A DNA stretch of 64,000 bases from Tetracentron sinense (lineage: Eukaryota; Streptophyta; Magnoliopsida; Trochodendrales; Trochodendraceae). The translations under genes were made by a program, and so were the position numbers. The notes beneath the pieces are model-generated. The model saw only the letters and a program-made list of their open reading frames with translations, searched no databases and was not told where the DNA came from. Below, piece after piece: positions 1-11,060 of this stretch; position 1 is the first letter of the stretch; every line of letters starts with the position of its first letter. The stretch covers positions 7,154,047 through 7,218,046 of the forward strand of contig CM026570.1 of assembly GCA_015143295.1 (NCBI GenBank). Direction: 5' to 3'.

Positions 1-260
1 CGACTAAAATTAGGGATATGACTATCTTGACTCCCGACAGCTTGAACATAGCCCAATTTTATAAGCCAGTAAGGGATGAAGTCTTTCTCTCAAAAATCTC
101 AGGCATCTGTAGTAGTCTAAATGTGTCATAACTAATAATAATCGGTCTATGAGGCATTTTAAGCCACACGCACGTGGGCACTTGGTTAAGAGACAAGTTG
201 TTGCTGAGCATGTAAAATAAAATATATATTTTATTTATAGTATAAAAATATATGTCTTTT
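1..260. other. left-edge spacer, nothing recognised
   Basis: AT-rich sequence up to the CACTA terminus. I see no coding segment, RNA gene or repeat I can name. The last three bases (TTT) are the left target duplication of the following transposon. Confidence 0.6.
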
Positions 261-560
261 CACTACGTGAAAAGTCGCTAAAAAACGACTGCCCAAAACT
301 GTCGTTTTTGATCAAATACGACTGCTTCTGGCTGTTGAGTGGGCTGTCGAGAAAGTTGGTGTCGTTTTTCAAAAACGACTGTCCGTGAGTGTCGATTATA
401 TATCAGGATATACGACAATCATGGACAGTCGTTATTTAGTTCCATCAACGACGGTCTATAGCAGTCATTCTTTCCCTCATTTAATTTTTTTTATTACTTA
501 TATACGTACATAAATGACAGTCGATGGCCGTCGTTTTTCAAGAAAATTGAGGGGAAAAAA
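261..560. repeat. left subterminal repeats of the CACTA element
   Basis: Multiple copies of ACGACTG, GTCGTTTTT, CAAAAACGAC and CAGTCG occur in both orientations within 300 bp of the terminus. The same words recur near the right end (about 6420-6540). Their density and restriction to the ends fit CACTA transposase-binding arrays. Confidence 0.8.
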
Positions 561-1125
561 ATATGTTATTCGCTCAAATGTACCTGTCATTACCTTTTAC
601 TTGCAAAATCACTTCTAAAACATTTAATCAAATCCTTCACATCCCAATGTTCTTCCATACACAATAGAATACATTTGAAATCTAACTTCTCTAATCAATC
701 AAAATATCAGGCCATATATAATTTAACCACAAAATCATACAAGTACTTAGTCAATTAAGATGTCAATACATTGTGCATCTCAACAAAAGTGAAATAATAA
801 AATTTACAAAATATTTGGGCCAATTAATAATATCTCAAAGTGTAAGATCTGTAAGTATTCTCTCTTTTTGAGACAAATATGTATTTGACTCATAAATGTC
901 ATCTACTATAATGTTATATAATTCAGGATGTGGTGTGGTGCTGTATCTCTTTTAATCCGTCCGAGTGCAACAACGCTTCCCCTGAAATTCTTTAATAAAC
1001 AACGTGTAGATGTTGAAGGTGACTCGGGAAGAGCTAGAGAATATCATTTTACCTACAGACATTAAGAATAATTCATTTAACAATAAAATAGAATGAAATA
1101 GAATAGTCATCTTTCACATGCTAAG

Positions 1126-1285
1126 CTTACATAACAACAAGTAAACCAATATGATCATTTAAAGAACAAACAATCTTATAGACTCAAATACATAGATTAT
1201 CCGAACTTACATAGCAACAAGTAAACCAATATGATTATTTAAAGAACAAACAATCTTATAGACTCAAGCACATAGATTATCCGAA
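1126..1285. repeat. 80-bp tandem duplication inside the CACTA element
   Basis: Two adjacent copies of about 80 bp (starting near 1126 and 1206, each running from CTTACATA to ATCCGAA) differ at only a few bases, so this is a recent local duplication. No coding content is evident. Confidence 0.8.
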
Positions 1286-2159
1286 CTATAACACATTAAT
1301 CAAAATGGGAAGATGAGAATCAGTTATAACAATTGCAACAATCAAACATACCTTGAATAATGAATAAGCAAACATCTTCTAAAAATCAAATAGAGATTTT
1401 TGTTTTTGTTTTGTGATGATAAAGAAATAGTTTGAAGAATTTGTAGAGTCTGAGCAAATAACCTAGTAGCATAAGTTTAGAAAAAGAGAAGAGAAAGCCC
1501 TCAAACAGCGAGTAAAAATAATAGAAACAAATTGTAAAGTCATGTTACAGTATCATGAAAAAGAAGAAATGTCATTAGTAAAAGGGATTTCCTAAGTAAA
1601 CTGATTTCCTTAGTTCAAAGGACAAGACAAAGACCTCCAACCTTGCTTACTATGAATGAAATAATGATTATATCACCAGAAAAAGTAAAGTTACCTGTTC
1701 TGAACTAACTAACAGACATATACATAGAAATATAATTGATAATCTAGATGGGAGTTGTGAATGTCAAATCAAAGCTACAGCTTGGTTCTCTCATTACTCA
1801 ACCAACTAAAACCAAACAAAGAGGACTCTCTTAGTTTAGTATAGTAATGAAGTGACTAGTACTAAAGAGGTGTTTGGGGTCTTTTCAAAGTGTTCAACAT
1901 CATCCATAACAAGAGAGTAGATGGGTCCCCATGCCCTCCCTCATACAAGCTTACTCTATACCCCATGTTGGTACAATAGCTGTGTTTGAACCTGTAAACA
2001 TCTGAATTACTCACTTTTTTTTTAATCATTTCTAACAATAACTAAAATTCCAAAAATACCAAAAGATTCCATGAACTACAGAACTAGTAGTTCTCCACTC
2101 TTCTTATATGGTGGTATTAGATGCATTACAAAAGGAAAGAAAATTAATATAGTTTGAGA

Positions 2160-3442
2160 GGTATCCTATCCTTTCAATGGCCAAGGCAAACTTCCTCATG
2201 ATGATGGTCTGGAATCTTGAATAGATAGCTTGTTCATAAAAGATATAATCTAGCTAGTTATGTCTACTAGTCAAACACTGATAATGCTTAGTTTCTCGAG
2301 TTTTTGATATTCACTAACCATTAACATGAAAGAATATCTGCTTGTTGTGTCTATGCCTCTACCAGAGAAGAAGCCCAAATCCAAGAATGAGTAGGTGGAT
2401 GCACCCCAGGCTCGACCCAAAGGCAAGGGCAACTTTGTGACTTTTGGATCTTTCCGAAGGTTGAGCGTCTTAAGAAACACCAAGAATTAGATGTCAAAAT
2501 CAGCACAATGATAGGCAGAATTGTAGAAATACCAATTCATGCAAAGAATACCAGGATTGAACTTAAACTAAAATTGGAATTTCAAGAAACAGAAATGAGG
2601 AGAAATGTTAAGCATTGAAAGAAATTCAATTGTAAAAAGCAGGTGATATCATGTGTTAAGATGACCGGTAAATTAAGAAGTAAAAATGATAGATTTGTAT
2701 TTGATAAGAAGCAAAATAACTTTAAGAACAGAGAACTAATGATGGATTTATGTCCATAGCATCATCAATGAACCACCACCAACCAAAAGTTTGGAAATAG
2801 TTGAACTTCTAATGGGTAAACAATTTTAAAATCCATACTCTGTGAACTATTCAAGGGTACGGAAAGTGGCATTGGCTTTGTTCCATGGCAGTCATGCTCC
2901 AACCCCTTTGCACAGATCAATGGGTTTCCTACAATGCTGAATCATCAAGAGAAAGTAAAGAACAGAAAAAAATTCAGCATCCCATCTTTGTTCACAGCAA
3001 AAAGAAAGAAATAGAGAGAAAGAAGAAAAAAAAGCATCATCTTGAGTGCAACTTACTCGAATGTCTTAGCAGAAAACCTGGGTATAGGGCCACTCAAATT
3101 ATTATAAGACAAGTTCCTGAAGTGTGAAACAGACCCAAATAAACATTCTTAAGATAAAAACTTAATCAGAGAGAAAGAAATTATGAATTACAAGTGCAAA
3201 AGGTCAAGAGATTTACAGAAATTCAAGCTGGGCCATGTTAGCAAGAGACAAAGGAAATGCTCCAGAGAGACTGTTATTGTTAAGCAACCTGTTCCCAATT
3301 CAAAAAACTCATGATCAGATAATTCAAAAACCCTTTCTTTTTCTTTTTCTTTTTTGTGGTGGGTACTTACACAATCTGGAGATTTGTCAACTTCCCTATA
3401 CTTGGAGAAAGAAAACCAGATAAGTTCTGGCTTGGAGTTCCT
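2160..3442 (-). pseudogene. captured NIK-type LRR receptor kinase fragment
   Basis: Minus-strand pieces read in the order of a plant LRR-II receptor kinase (NIK/BAK1-related). A 72-nt exon at 3442-3371 encodes GTPSQNLSGFLSPSIGKL and ends at a GT donor; 72 nt is the usual LRR exon size in this family. Near 3290-3215 is NNNSLSGAFPLSLANM. At 3116-3057 is LSYNNLSGPIPRFSAKTF, with AG and GT sites. From 2928 is GNPLICAKGLEHDCHGTKPM, the post-LRR cysteine segment. Near 2215-2165 is a juxtamembrane remnant HHHEEVCLG followed by a stop. The kinase domain is not seen. Single-base indels (for example at about 3113) and missing LRR exons make it non-functional. All of it lies inside the CACTA termini, so it is a transduplicated copy of a host gene; the donor locus is not in this window. 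Confidence 0.82.
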
Positions 3443-4017
3443 CTGCAGCAAGACCATAGCTATAGCCTTCCTATAGATAGTTTCTCCTCTTTGTATCACT
3501 AAAACAAATATTTGATCTTCGAAGAAATCTACAACATAGAAACTGAAATGTAGAAAACACACCCAAGTGCAGCTGTAGTACAACGCTCGGGTACCGATAG
3601 ACACTCACACATGATATAGTAACCATGAGAAATGAGCAAAACAGACACAAACAAAAGAAGTTGTCTGAAATGTTGGAAGTTTAGATAAACTAGGACTCTA
3701 TTTAATTTAGAAAAGTGTTGATGTTTATCATGTTTTATCTTATCCATTTCTAGATTAGGTTTATCTTGTATTGCCTATATATTGGATAGTTACATATGAA
3801 TAGAATAGAGAAGAAATACGCATAATTTTCTCATATGCAGATTCAGATTTCTCAATTTTCTTCAAGTTAATTCAAGGCTAACATGAAAGAGCACTCCAGT
3901 AATGTACACCCCAAATAACATCCACATAGAGCATATCTGAAGATTAAAACAAAACGAAACAAAAACATTAAATAGAAAAGTAAAATAAAAGAAGGTTCAA
4001 TAACCTAGATGTGTTGG

Positions 4018-4943
4018 CAAGGGCGGAGCCAGAATTTTTTTTTTTTTTTGGGGGGGGGGGGGGGGGGCGCCGAAAAACACTATAAAAAAATTAAAGGATT
4101 TGAGGGTATGAAACACGAGGGTTCTGTAGCCCCCGAGAAAAAAAAATTTGGGTAATTTTTTATTTCTAGAACTTTTTTTCGGTAATGTCCTTGAGGTCGC
4201 CACGTGTCCCTATTGATACCCCTTAACTGTGGTTTAAAGTCACCCACCTATCCTTGCTTTTTAAAAAAAGAGTCCTGAGAAGAGGACCACCTCAGGGTCC
4301 TCTTCCAAGCTGACCACAGTGTCCCCTTGTCCCTTTTTAACACATGTTTAACCATGGTTAAGCTTAATTAAATTAATAATAATAATTTTGCATTTTGTTT
4401 TTTCTAAAAACCATGGTTAGATTGCTTAACCCTAGGGGGTGAATGAATCTTAACCATAGTTGATAGGTGGTAAGAAGAGGGATTGGACCAATGAAATCAC
4501 AGGGTCAGCTTTTAAGCTGACACTGGGTCCATTTTCCATTTCCCATAAAAAATATATCAATTTTTTTTCAAACCCTAGTTATTCACCAACTACTAAGGTT
4601 AAAAAAAATTAATATTTTTTTCCTAAAAACCAAGGATAAGTAGGTGAATCCTAATAATGGGTGAATTTTAACCATAGTCAAGGGGTATCAAAGGGACATG
4701 TGGCGACCTAAAGGGCATAACCGGACTCTATTGGAGGGCCTACTATATATATGACAAAAAATTGGGGGGGAAGGGGGGGGGGGGGGGCACTGTATATATA
4801 TGTAAGACAAAATTTGTTGGGGCCAAGCATACTAAAAAAAAATAATTTAATTGAGGGGTCCACTATTTCATACCAAAACACAAAGGAATTGCACAAATTT
4901 TGGAGGGGCCATGGCCCCTCCCCACCCCCTGGATCCGCCCTTG
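4018..4943. mobile_element. hAT transposon, non-autonomous, nested in the CACTA element
   Basis: The left end is CAAGGGCGGAGCCA and the right end TGGATCCGCCCTTG, imperfect inverted repeats. The element is flanked by a perfect 8-bp target duplication, TGTGTTGG, typical of hAT. It has long G and C homopolymer tracts just inside both ends (about 4053 and 4770) and no transposase. It sits about 15 bp downstream of the splice donor of the captured FES1 exon, so it inserted into that fragment's intron after capture or into the donor gene before it. Elements with the same ends recur at 21851 and, in a decayed form, near 42187. Confidence 0.9.
4178..4734. mobile_element. foldback-type insertion nested in the hAT element
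   Basis: About 40 bp around GGTAATGTCCTTGAGGTCGC at the left is mirrored at the right (reverse complement GGTTATGCCCTTTAGGTCGC), with the similarity running on through GCCACGTGTCCC and GATACCCC. This long inverted repeat inside the hAT element looks like a separate MITE. A third layer, starting at the GGTCCTCTTCCAAGCTGACC motif near 4290, resembles the repeat at 40360-40770. I could not define target duplications. Confidence 0.6.
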
Positions 4944-4957
4944 TGTGTTGGTACTAC

Positions 4958-6240
4958 CTTCAATGTCCCCAGAAGTAACACCTTGAGCCTCCAAGACTTG
5001 TTCTGGAGTTTGCATAACAAGAGTGATCTCTTTCATTCGCTTAATAACATCCACAGTCTGAGCTTGCATGGCTTCCATAACCATTTCCGGTCCTCCTCAC
5101 TAATAAACACGAATAAAGTAACTCAACCCCTTGCAAATTCCATGTAACAGCTCATTCCTTCCCCAAAAAAAAATTCCAATACGATTCAAAGTATCTAAGA
5201 TTTTTTCAACTTGTGAAGTTGAAAAAATTAAAGCAAGACTCATAGCAGTCATTCTATCAAAAACAATTCTAGAGACATATGCTAAGAGTGTCACTTAGAA
5301 CCTGTTCTAAGCAATGACCAATCCCAAGGCTTAAGACACAAACACATATGTGGTTTGAGGAAGCAGGTACACATCTCTAACAATCGAAAGTTAGAAGCAA
5401 ATATAAAAAATTATGAACTAAAAATTAAGCCCGGCCACTATGTCTATGTCAATCAAGGAAATCTTATAAAAGGAAAAAAAAAAATCTGCCTTTCATCCAA
5501 ATATTTAATTTATCAAAACCCTCAAATCTCCTGGTGACATTCAGGGATATCCATCCAAGACCTCAACTGGAATTCAGGTTTTGTAATGCCTTATAACAAA
5601 CCAAAAGATCTGATGAAAAAGAAAAGAGATAAATCCCAGTAAACAGAGCATTTCTTTATGCTAAAAAGGAATGAATGAACCATTTAGAGAACCATCGAAT
5701 GCAAGGATGAAACAAAGAAAATATCAACTTAAACTAACTCTGTTATTTTAACCAAATTCAAATATCCAACAGAGACGTTCAAACCAAAGAAAAAGACAGA
5801 GTCTAATACCTCAAATTTCGAGTGGTTGAGATCCATCAGCGTTAGCAAGACTCCATTTCAGTAATCCTTCCCAATTCGGTCCGTCTTTGGCTATTACTGT
5901 CAAAAAATAAAACCCTAAAAAGAAAAAAGCTGCTCATGTGCTTCAAGCCCTAGTGACTTAAGATCTTGAAATAAGAAGAAGCTCTACGAAAGTTGTAGAG
6001 AAGATATATATATATATAGCATAAACAACACTTTTGGGAATGAAAAAAGATCATTACAAAAAAGAAGCACAGATGAATTGATTCACATTCCAAAAAACCC
6101 TAACCTTACACCTAATTTAATCTTTCTAAAAATTAAAGGTGAGAGAGAGAAAGAGAGATACCTTAGTTTTTCGGAGAGGAAGGAAAGCAAAGAAACAGCA
6201 AAGAGAGCTTAGGTTGCATCTCACGGAGGAGGTGATTCGT
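4958..6240 (-). pseudogene. captured FES1/HSPBP1-type Hsp70 exchange factor fragment
   Basis: Two minus-strand exons with GT-AG borders match the N-terminus of plant FES1 (Hsp70 nucleotide exchange factor, armadillo-like, cytosolic). Exon 5896-5810 encodes AKDGPNWEGLLKWSLANADG; the codon at the usual ATG position reads ATA. Exon 5099-4958 encodes the SEEDRKW stretch, then after a one-base loss MEAMQAQTVDVIKRMKEI and TLVMQTPEQVLEAQGV, and ends at a GT donor. Upstream, pyrimidine-rich sequence ending at a donor near 6162 looks like the captured 5' untranslated exon. The armadillo-repeat exons that should follow were not found. The lost start codon, the frameshift and the truncation mean no normal protein. 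It lies entirely within the CACTA element. Confidence 0.85.
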
Positions 6241-6415
6241 CTGGTGTTGGAACCCGCCGAATCAGAGGAGAAGAGAGCTTAGGGTTTGGAGAGAGAGAAG
6301 AAAGGGGAAATCGCCGAAACTGACCAGAAGGGAGCTTAGGGTTTGGAGAGAGAGAGAGAGCCAAAGAGGGAAAAAAACAAGAGTAGAGGTGTTCGTGCGT
6401 GGATTAGGTTTTCAG

Positions 6416-6564
6416 CACACCAAAAATGACGGCTTTAAGCCTTCGTTAAAGCCGCAAAACGTTAACTGACAGCTATGGACCGTCGTTCTATGGATTGACG
6501 TCAAAGGGCTGTCGTTTTTCCCGCATAGTTATAGTCTTTTTTTTTTTCTCATTTTCACGTAGTG
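6416..6564. repeat. right subterminal repeats of the CACTA element
   Basis: GACGGCTTTAAGCC, ACCGTCGTT and CTGTCGTTTTT words repeat those of the left end in inverted orientation and run to the terminal TTTTCACGTAGTG, after which TTT repeats the left flank. Confidence 0.8.
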
Positions 6565-9270
6565 TTTAAGCATGTAAACAATATATTACAAATACTTATT
6601 TGATAAATTAGTTTAAAAAATGTCTTTTATGAACCGTTTGTGAATTCAAAGTATAAATTTGTCGAACCTAATGAAAAATATATCAGTGAATTTAAATAAA
6701 TTTATTGAAAAACTAAGATTGTTTTGAAACCACTATGTGGTTCGCTCAATTTCATGAACCAAACCAAACCGAACCATGAACTAGTTCGGGTTCGCTATAG
6801 CATGTAGCGAATTTGGTAACACTGGCCAAAAACCCATCCCTTCGTCGCTGCTTGAGCCTATTAAGATTTATTAATTGGTAAGAATAGGCAATGGTGTGTT
6901 GTAGGCATTTGATTAACCTTCAAATTCAAATTTTATAATTTATCAAAACCCAAATTCCGGCCCAAGCCCACTCGGCCATGTCAAGCCTCTGCTGAATATG
7001 TTCATGACGGCCTGGACTTGGACAGCCCTTGGCTTTGCCCAAGCTCGGCCCTAAATAAAATCCTATATTTGGTATATGAATGAGACGCACGCCTTAGATA
7101 TAAAAGCGGGCCTTAAGGTATTAGCCTATAGGGCTGTCAACAGGCGAGCTAGGGACTGTTCATGCTTATAGCCTTAAGTGAAAGGTATTAAGTCCAATCC
7201 TTATAGGGCTTGAACGAATCAAGCCCTAGCCCGACCCCAACATGGGCCAGACTGGGTGTATAAAATGGTTAACACATTTTTTTTTTCTTTTAAAAATATG
7301 TTTGGATAAAAAACACACACACGTAATTAAAGATAAAAATGTTATTATATAAAGTATAAAATAATATAATTACCATATATTATAAATAATTATATTATGG
7401 GCTGGGGCCAAGTGCTGGCTTCAATCAAACAAACCCTAGCCCAACCCTAAATTATGCGGGCTTTCACTTATCAAGCACAACCCTACTTCTTAGGGCTTAA
7501 AAATTGAGCTATTTTCGGGCTATTTCTGTGCCAAGCCGTTGGGCCAGCCTGGCCCATTATCATACCTAATTGGGCTATTTTTTGTTTCTAGGATTTGTCA
7601 CTTGTAAAAGGTTATTATATGGCCTACGCTTGTATTGGGCCAGAGTTAGCACAACCCAGCCCATTCATCTAGGAGGAAATGCAAAGCCTAGCATTAACAA
7701 GAATAACTTGCCCAGGCTTATCATAATCGTGGCCTATTATCCATCTTGAGCCAGGTCTAATTGTAATCTATAAACCTACCACTGAGGCAGCTACATTTTA
7801 TTTTGAGTAATTCAAAATTACAAGCAAGTATTTTGGAGACCGGATCCCATCGGGTACATGCCTGACAGACATTGTGCTACGTGTCTCATTAACCCTAATT
7901 GAGTTATAATTGATTTTTTAAGTTAATGTTAATCTAATTATGATTTCTGAAGAAAAAAAAAAAGCAAACGTAATGGTTTACTTTTGTGAAATCTGAACTC
8001 ATCTAAGTAAAGTAGGCATGTTTATCTAACAGCTAAGATCAACAAACCATTGCTGGTTTTCGACATGAGGGCCATCAACAGTCCCCTCTAATAAGTATCT
8101 AAGCTATGATTAAAACTAAACAAAGCTTAAATCAAGTAGATATAAGCATTTATAGAGACCCAAGTTCATTCTTCAATCCTGAACAAATGACCTTAAAACA
8201 TGAGTCATTCGTCAACCCTAATTGTCATAAAAATTAATACGTACTATATCACTAATAATAAAGACCAAGAAGACCCATGGTCTAGTTGTTTTTTTTTTTA
8301 ATCACTAATATAGAATTTGCATTAAAGGATGGAAAATACAAATGCAAGAGTTGGCCAATAAATGAACTCCAAAGAAGCAGATTTCACTGTGTTGATGAGC
8401 TTAATAAATTGATAAATCCCTTTTAAATATCTCATTATTTAATCAAGTGGAAGATAATCAATGGCCCACATAAATCTATGACTATTGTTGTGACTATTCT
8501 TTCAGTGTCCTATTAATCAATGAATTAGAAAAGTGAAATTATGTTTTGGAAAAGCTTCATTAACAATGGTGGGTCTGAGTTTTGATGACCCAGTAGGCCA
8601 AGCTAGCAATCATACCCCATTTTCATTTACTTGTGAAACAATACATGTAAGATTTCATTCTTTCATTGTCATGATAAATTGAAAGGGTTCAGTGGGGCTA
8701 GATTGTTATTTTTTTTCTATTCACACATTTTCCAACAATCAATGTGTATTATTCTCACTCATTTGCTTGTCATGGAACATCTCTAAACATTTCATATTTT
8801 GTACCATTGTCTAAAATATACTTTGATTAAATGTTTTATTTTCTTGTGAAGGTATGCAAAAGAGAAATTTCTATTTTTTTAAGGCTTAAAAATAAATCTT
8901 TTAAAACGCGTGTTGCATAAGCAATCTTGCGTCAAAAGCGAGCATACACATATACCAAAAGTGCCTTGACAACATAGTAGACAAAGCATTCTAGCCTTTC
9001 TTTATTTAATATTATAGTAGGTAACTTTACTTGGGAAGTAGTTAATAACATTTGTTACTTTTTGTTTCAATCGGAAGCATGAACGTGGTTTAGTTTAGAC
9101 AACAGAAGAGTTCAAGGGGGGCCGGAAAATAAAGAATAAAATAAAATTTGGTTGTTGACCTGCCAAAGTAGGTGCCCCACTATTTGAGGTGAAATGAGTT
9201 TTTATTTACTTATTTATTATTATTATTATTTCAATGAGAGATATCATTTACCTAATAGAGTCAAATAGTC
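6565..9270. other. repeat-rich spacer without a recognised gene
   Basis: No supported coding segment. A stretch at about 7131-7568, starting TAGGGCTGTCAACAGGC and ending in an imperfect inverted counterpart (CCTGGCCCATTATCATACCTA), resembles a decayed hAT-type MITE, but I find no target duplication. The rest is AT-rich. Confidence 0.5.
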
Positions 9271-9276
9271 AGAAGT

Positions 9277-9420
9277 TAGCTTGGGCAGTGGAGCTCTTGC
9301 AACTTATACCCGGGTAGGTTTAGATCCTAGACCTCTTTCATGGAAGGCCACACCCCTACCACTCACGCAAGAGGTGGGGTGTTCAACCAGCTACTTAATG
9401 CCAACTTACCATCCATGTGC
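9277..9420 (+). mobile_element. possible SINE with pol III-type boxes
   Basis: TAGCTTGGGCAGTGG (about 9277) resembles a pol III A box, and GGTTTAGATCC (about 9319) a B box, at tRNA-like spacing. Neither a 3' tail nor target duplications could be defined, so this is a weak call. Confidence 0.35.
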
Positions 9421-9429
9421 TTTTACTGA

Positions 9430-10476
9430 GTACATAACCATGACAAAACTCTAACCAACAAATGAATTTGGTTTGAACCTACTACTAAAGTAGTTCCGAG
9501 TTTTGTGACCGGCCATGTGCCTTAATGTTGACGTTATAGGTTTAACCCTATTTCATAGCATTCAACTAACCTAATACCAACTTCTTAACCCTAGCATCCA
9601 AAATAACAACAATAAGAGAAAAAAAACAATGAATGATGAGTCATGTGGTATTGTTGTTAAGGAGAGTGTAAGCTTTATACCATTAATCGCTTTATAAAGA
9701 AATAGTCAAACATTTTCCACATAGACCAACAAAATAAAATAGTTTAACTCTTTTATTTGTGAGATGATTAATAATTGACATGATTGAGATTAGAATTTTC
9801 CATCCGTTTATACAAGTTACCTTAGCTTGATAACTAGTCAAATCGGCCCTCAGTTAAGTGAAAAAATGGCGAACCCAAACTTGGATACCTACTATGCCCT
9901 TTGATGGAGCACGATTATGAACCCTAACAAAAGAACCATCAACGGGATTAGCGGGTTGGGTCGGTAATGTTTAACTTATCTAAACACATTATAGAAAGAA
10001 AATAAAACAAAGAGCAATAATACATTACACAGGCCAATGTAGAGAGAGTCAGGCTACAGCCAAATATACTCTCTAATCCTAACCATTTATAACCAACCAC
10101 TAAGGGTTAGGATTTGAGTTCGCTTAATTTGTATTTTCTAATGTCACATCAGCTCTAATCCTAACCATTTAACCTAATTGTTTAATAATAGGATTACCAA
10201 AAAAAAAAACCTAATTATTTAATAATTGAGATAAAAGGTTAGGATTTGGGAGTATGCAAACTAATTCATGTAGAGAAAGCAATCTCAAACATTAAATGGC
10301 TCAAATGACCATCTCTAAACTATCCAATTATTTACTTAAATCCAGACATAAGAAAAAGTAAGTAATATTTTTTTTTTGGGTAATGGAGGGTGTTCCAAAT
10401 CCTTCGAGATAAGGACTAGTCTCTTCAGTGTCTGCACCAACCCACTTAGAATTTTCCCCTCCAAACATAAGATAAC
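9430..10476. other. spacer, nothing recognised
   Basis: AT-rich sequence with scattered AACCCTAA/TTAGGGTT-like words around 10070-10250. No gene or bounded element is supported. Confidence 0.5.
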
Positions 10477-11060
10477 TGTTGGTTTGTGGCTCAAAAATAA
10501 GGGAGGGCGTTCGAACGCTCCCTTAGGCTGTTAGAACGCTTACCGCGGGTTTTGCGTTTTGAGTGCAAGAACTGGCATGTTACTCTCTTTTTTTTGGGTA
10601 TTTCTAATTTTCTAGGACTTTGATTTAGGTTTATAAATAGGTGCTTATAGGTCTAGGGTTTTTATGGAATGATGAGAGTGAATATTAGAGCTCTCGGGGA
10701 GAACCCTAGTTATTCTTATGGGAGTGAGAGATAATAGAAAATGGTTTAAGCATAATAGGGCTTAGAAAATGATTGAAGAAATGATAAATGGATATTGTTC
10801 TTGGGGTTCATTGAGAAGATAACTTGAGTGGGTTGTACAAAGGTCTTTGAACTTGGGTTGAGATTAATCTGAGAGGAGAACAATATTATACGGAGTTTCT
10901 CAAGATTTCTCTAAATAAAGAAGAAAACAATCAGATCTTGACCCGTGGATGAAGGTGGGTTATTGCCGAATCATGTATATCTCTTATGTTTTCCATTTAA
11001 TGTGTGTGGTTGTTATCTTTTCCGTCCGTATTCTATTGTTACTATTTCTCAATAGTAACA
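10477..11060 (+). mobile_element. possible solo LTR, copia-like
   Basis: The stretch begins TGTTGG and ends AGTAACA, giving short TG...CA inverted termini. It contains a TATA-like TTTATAAATAGG at about 10630 and a downstream GACCCGTGGATGAAGG...TTGCCGAA segment that I associate with plant Ty1-copia LTR ends. No internal domains flank it, and the 5-bp flanks (ATAAC and AACAT) do not match, so the boundaries are uncertain. A palindrome near 10502 (GGGCGTTCGAACGCTCCC) lies inside. Confidence 0.4.

Larger units (their letters stand above)
261..6564. mobile_element. CACTA (En/Spm) transposon, non-autonomous, carrying host gene fragments
   Basis: The left end reads CACTACGTGAAAA and the right end TTTTCACGTAGTG, a 13-bp perfect terminal inverted repeat beginning with the diagnostic CACTA. 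Both ends are flanked by TTT, the 3-bp target duplication expected of this superfamily. The outer 150-300 bp on each side are packed with direct and inverted copies of short motifs such as GTCGTTTTT and ACGACTG, the subterminal repeats that CACTA transposases bind. About 6.3 kb lies between the termini. I recognise no TNP2-like transposase, so the copy is probably moved in trans. Inside are decayed minus-strand exons of an LRR receptor kinase and of a FES1-type protein, a hAT insertion, and an 80-bp tandem duplication. Confidence 0.92.

Noticed and set aside
7131..7568. hAT-type MITE with TAGGGCTGTCAA end
   Set aside because: The right end is weak and no target duplication was found, so no separate feature was made.
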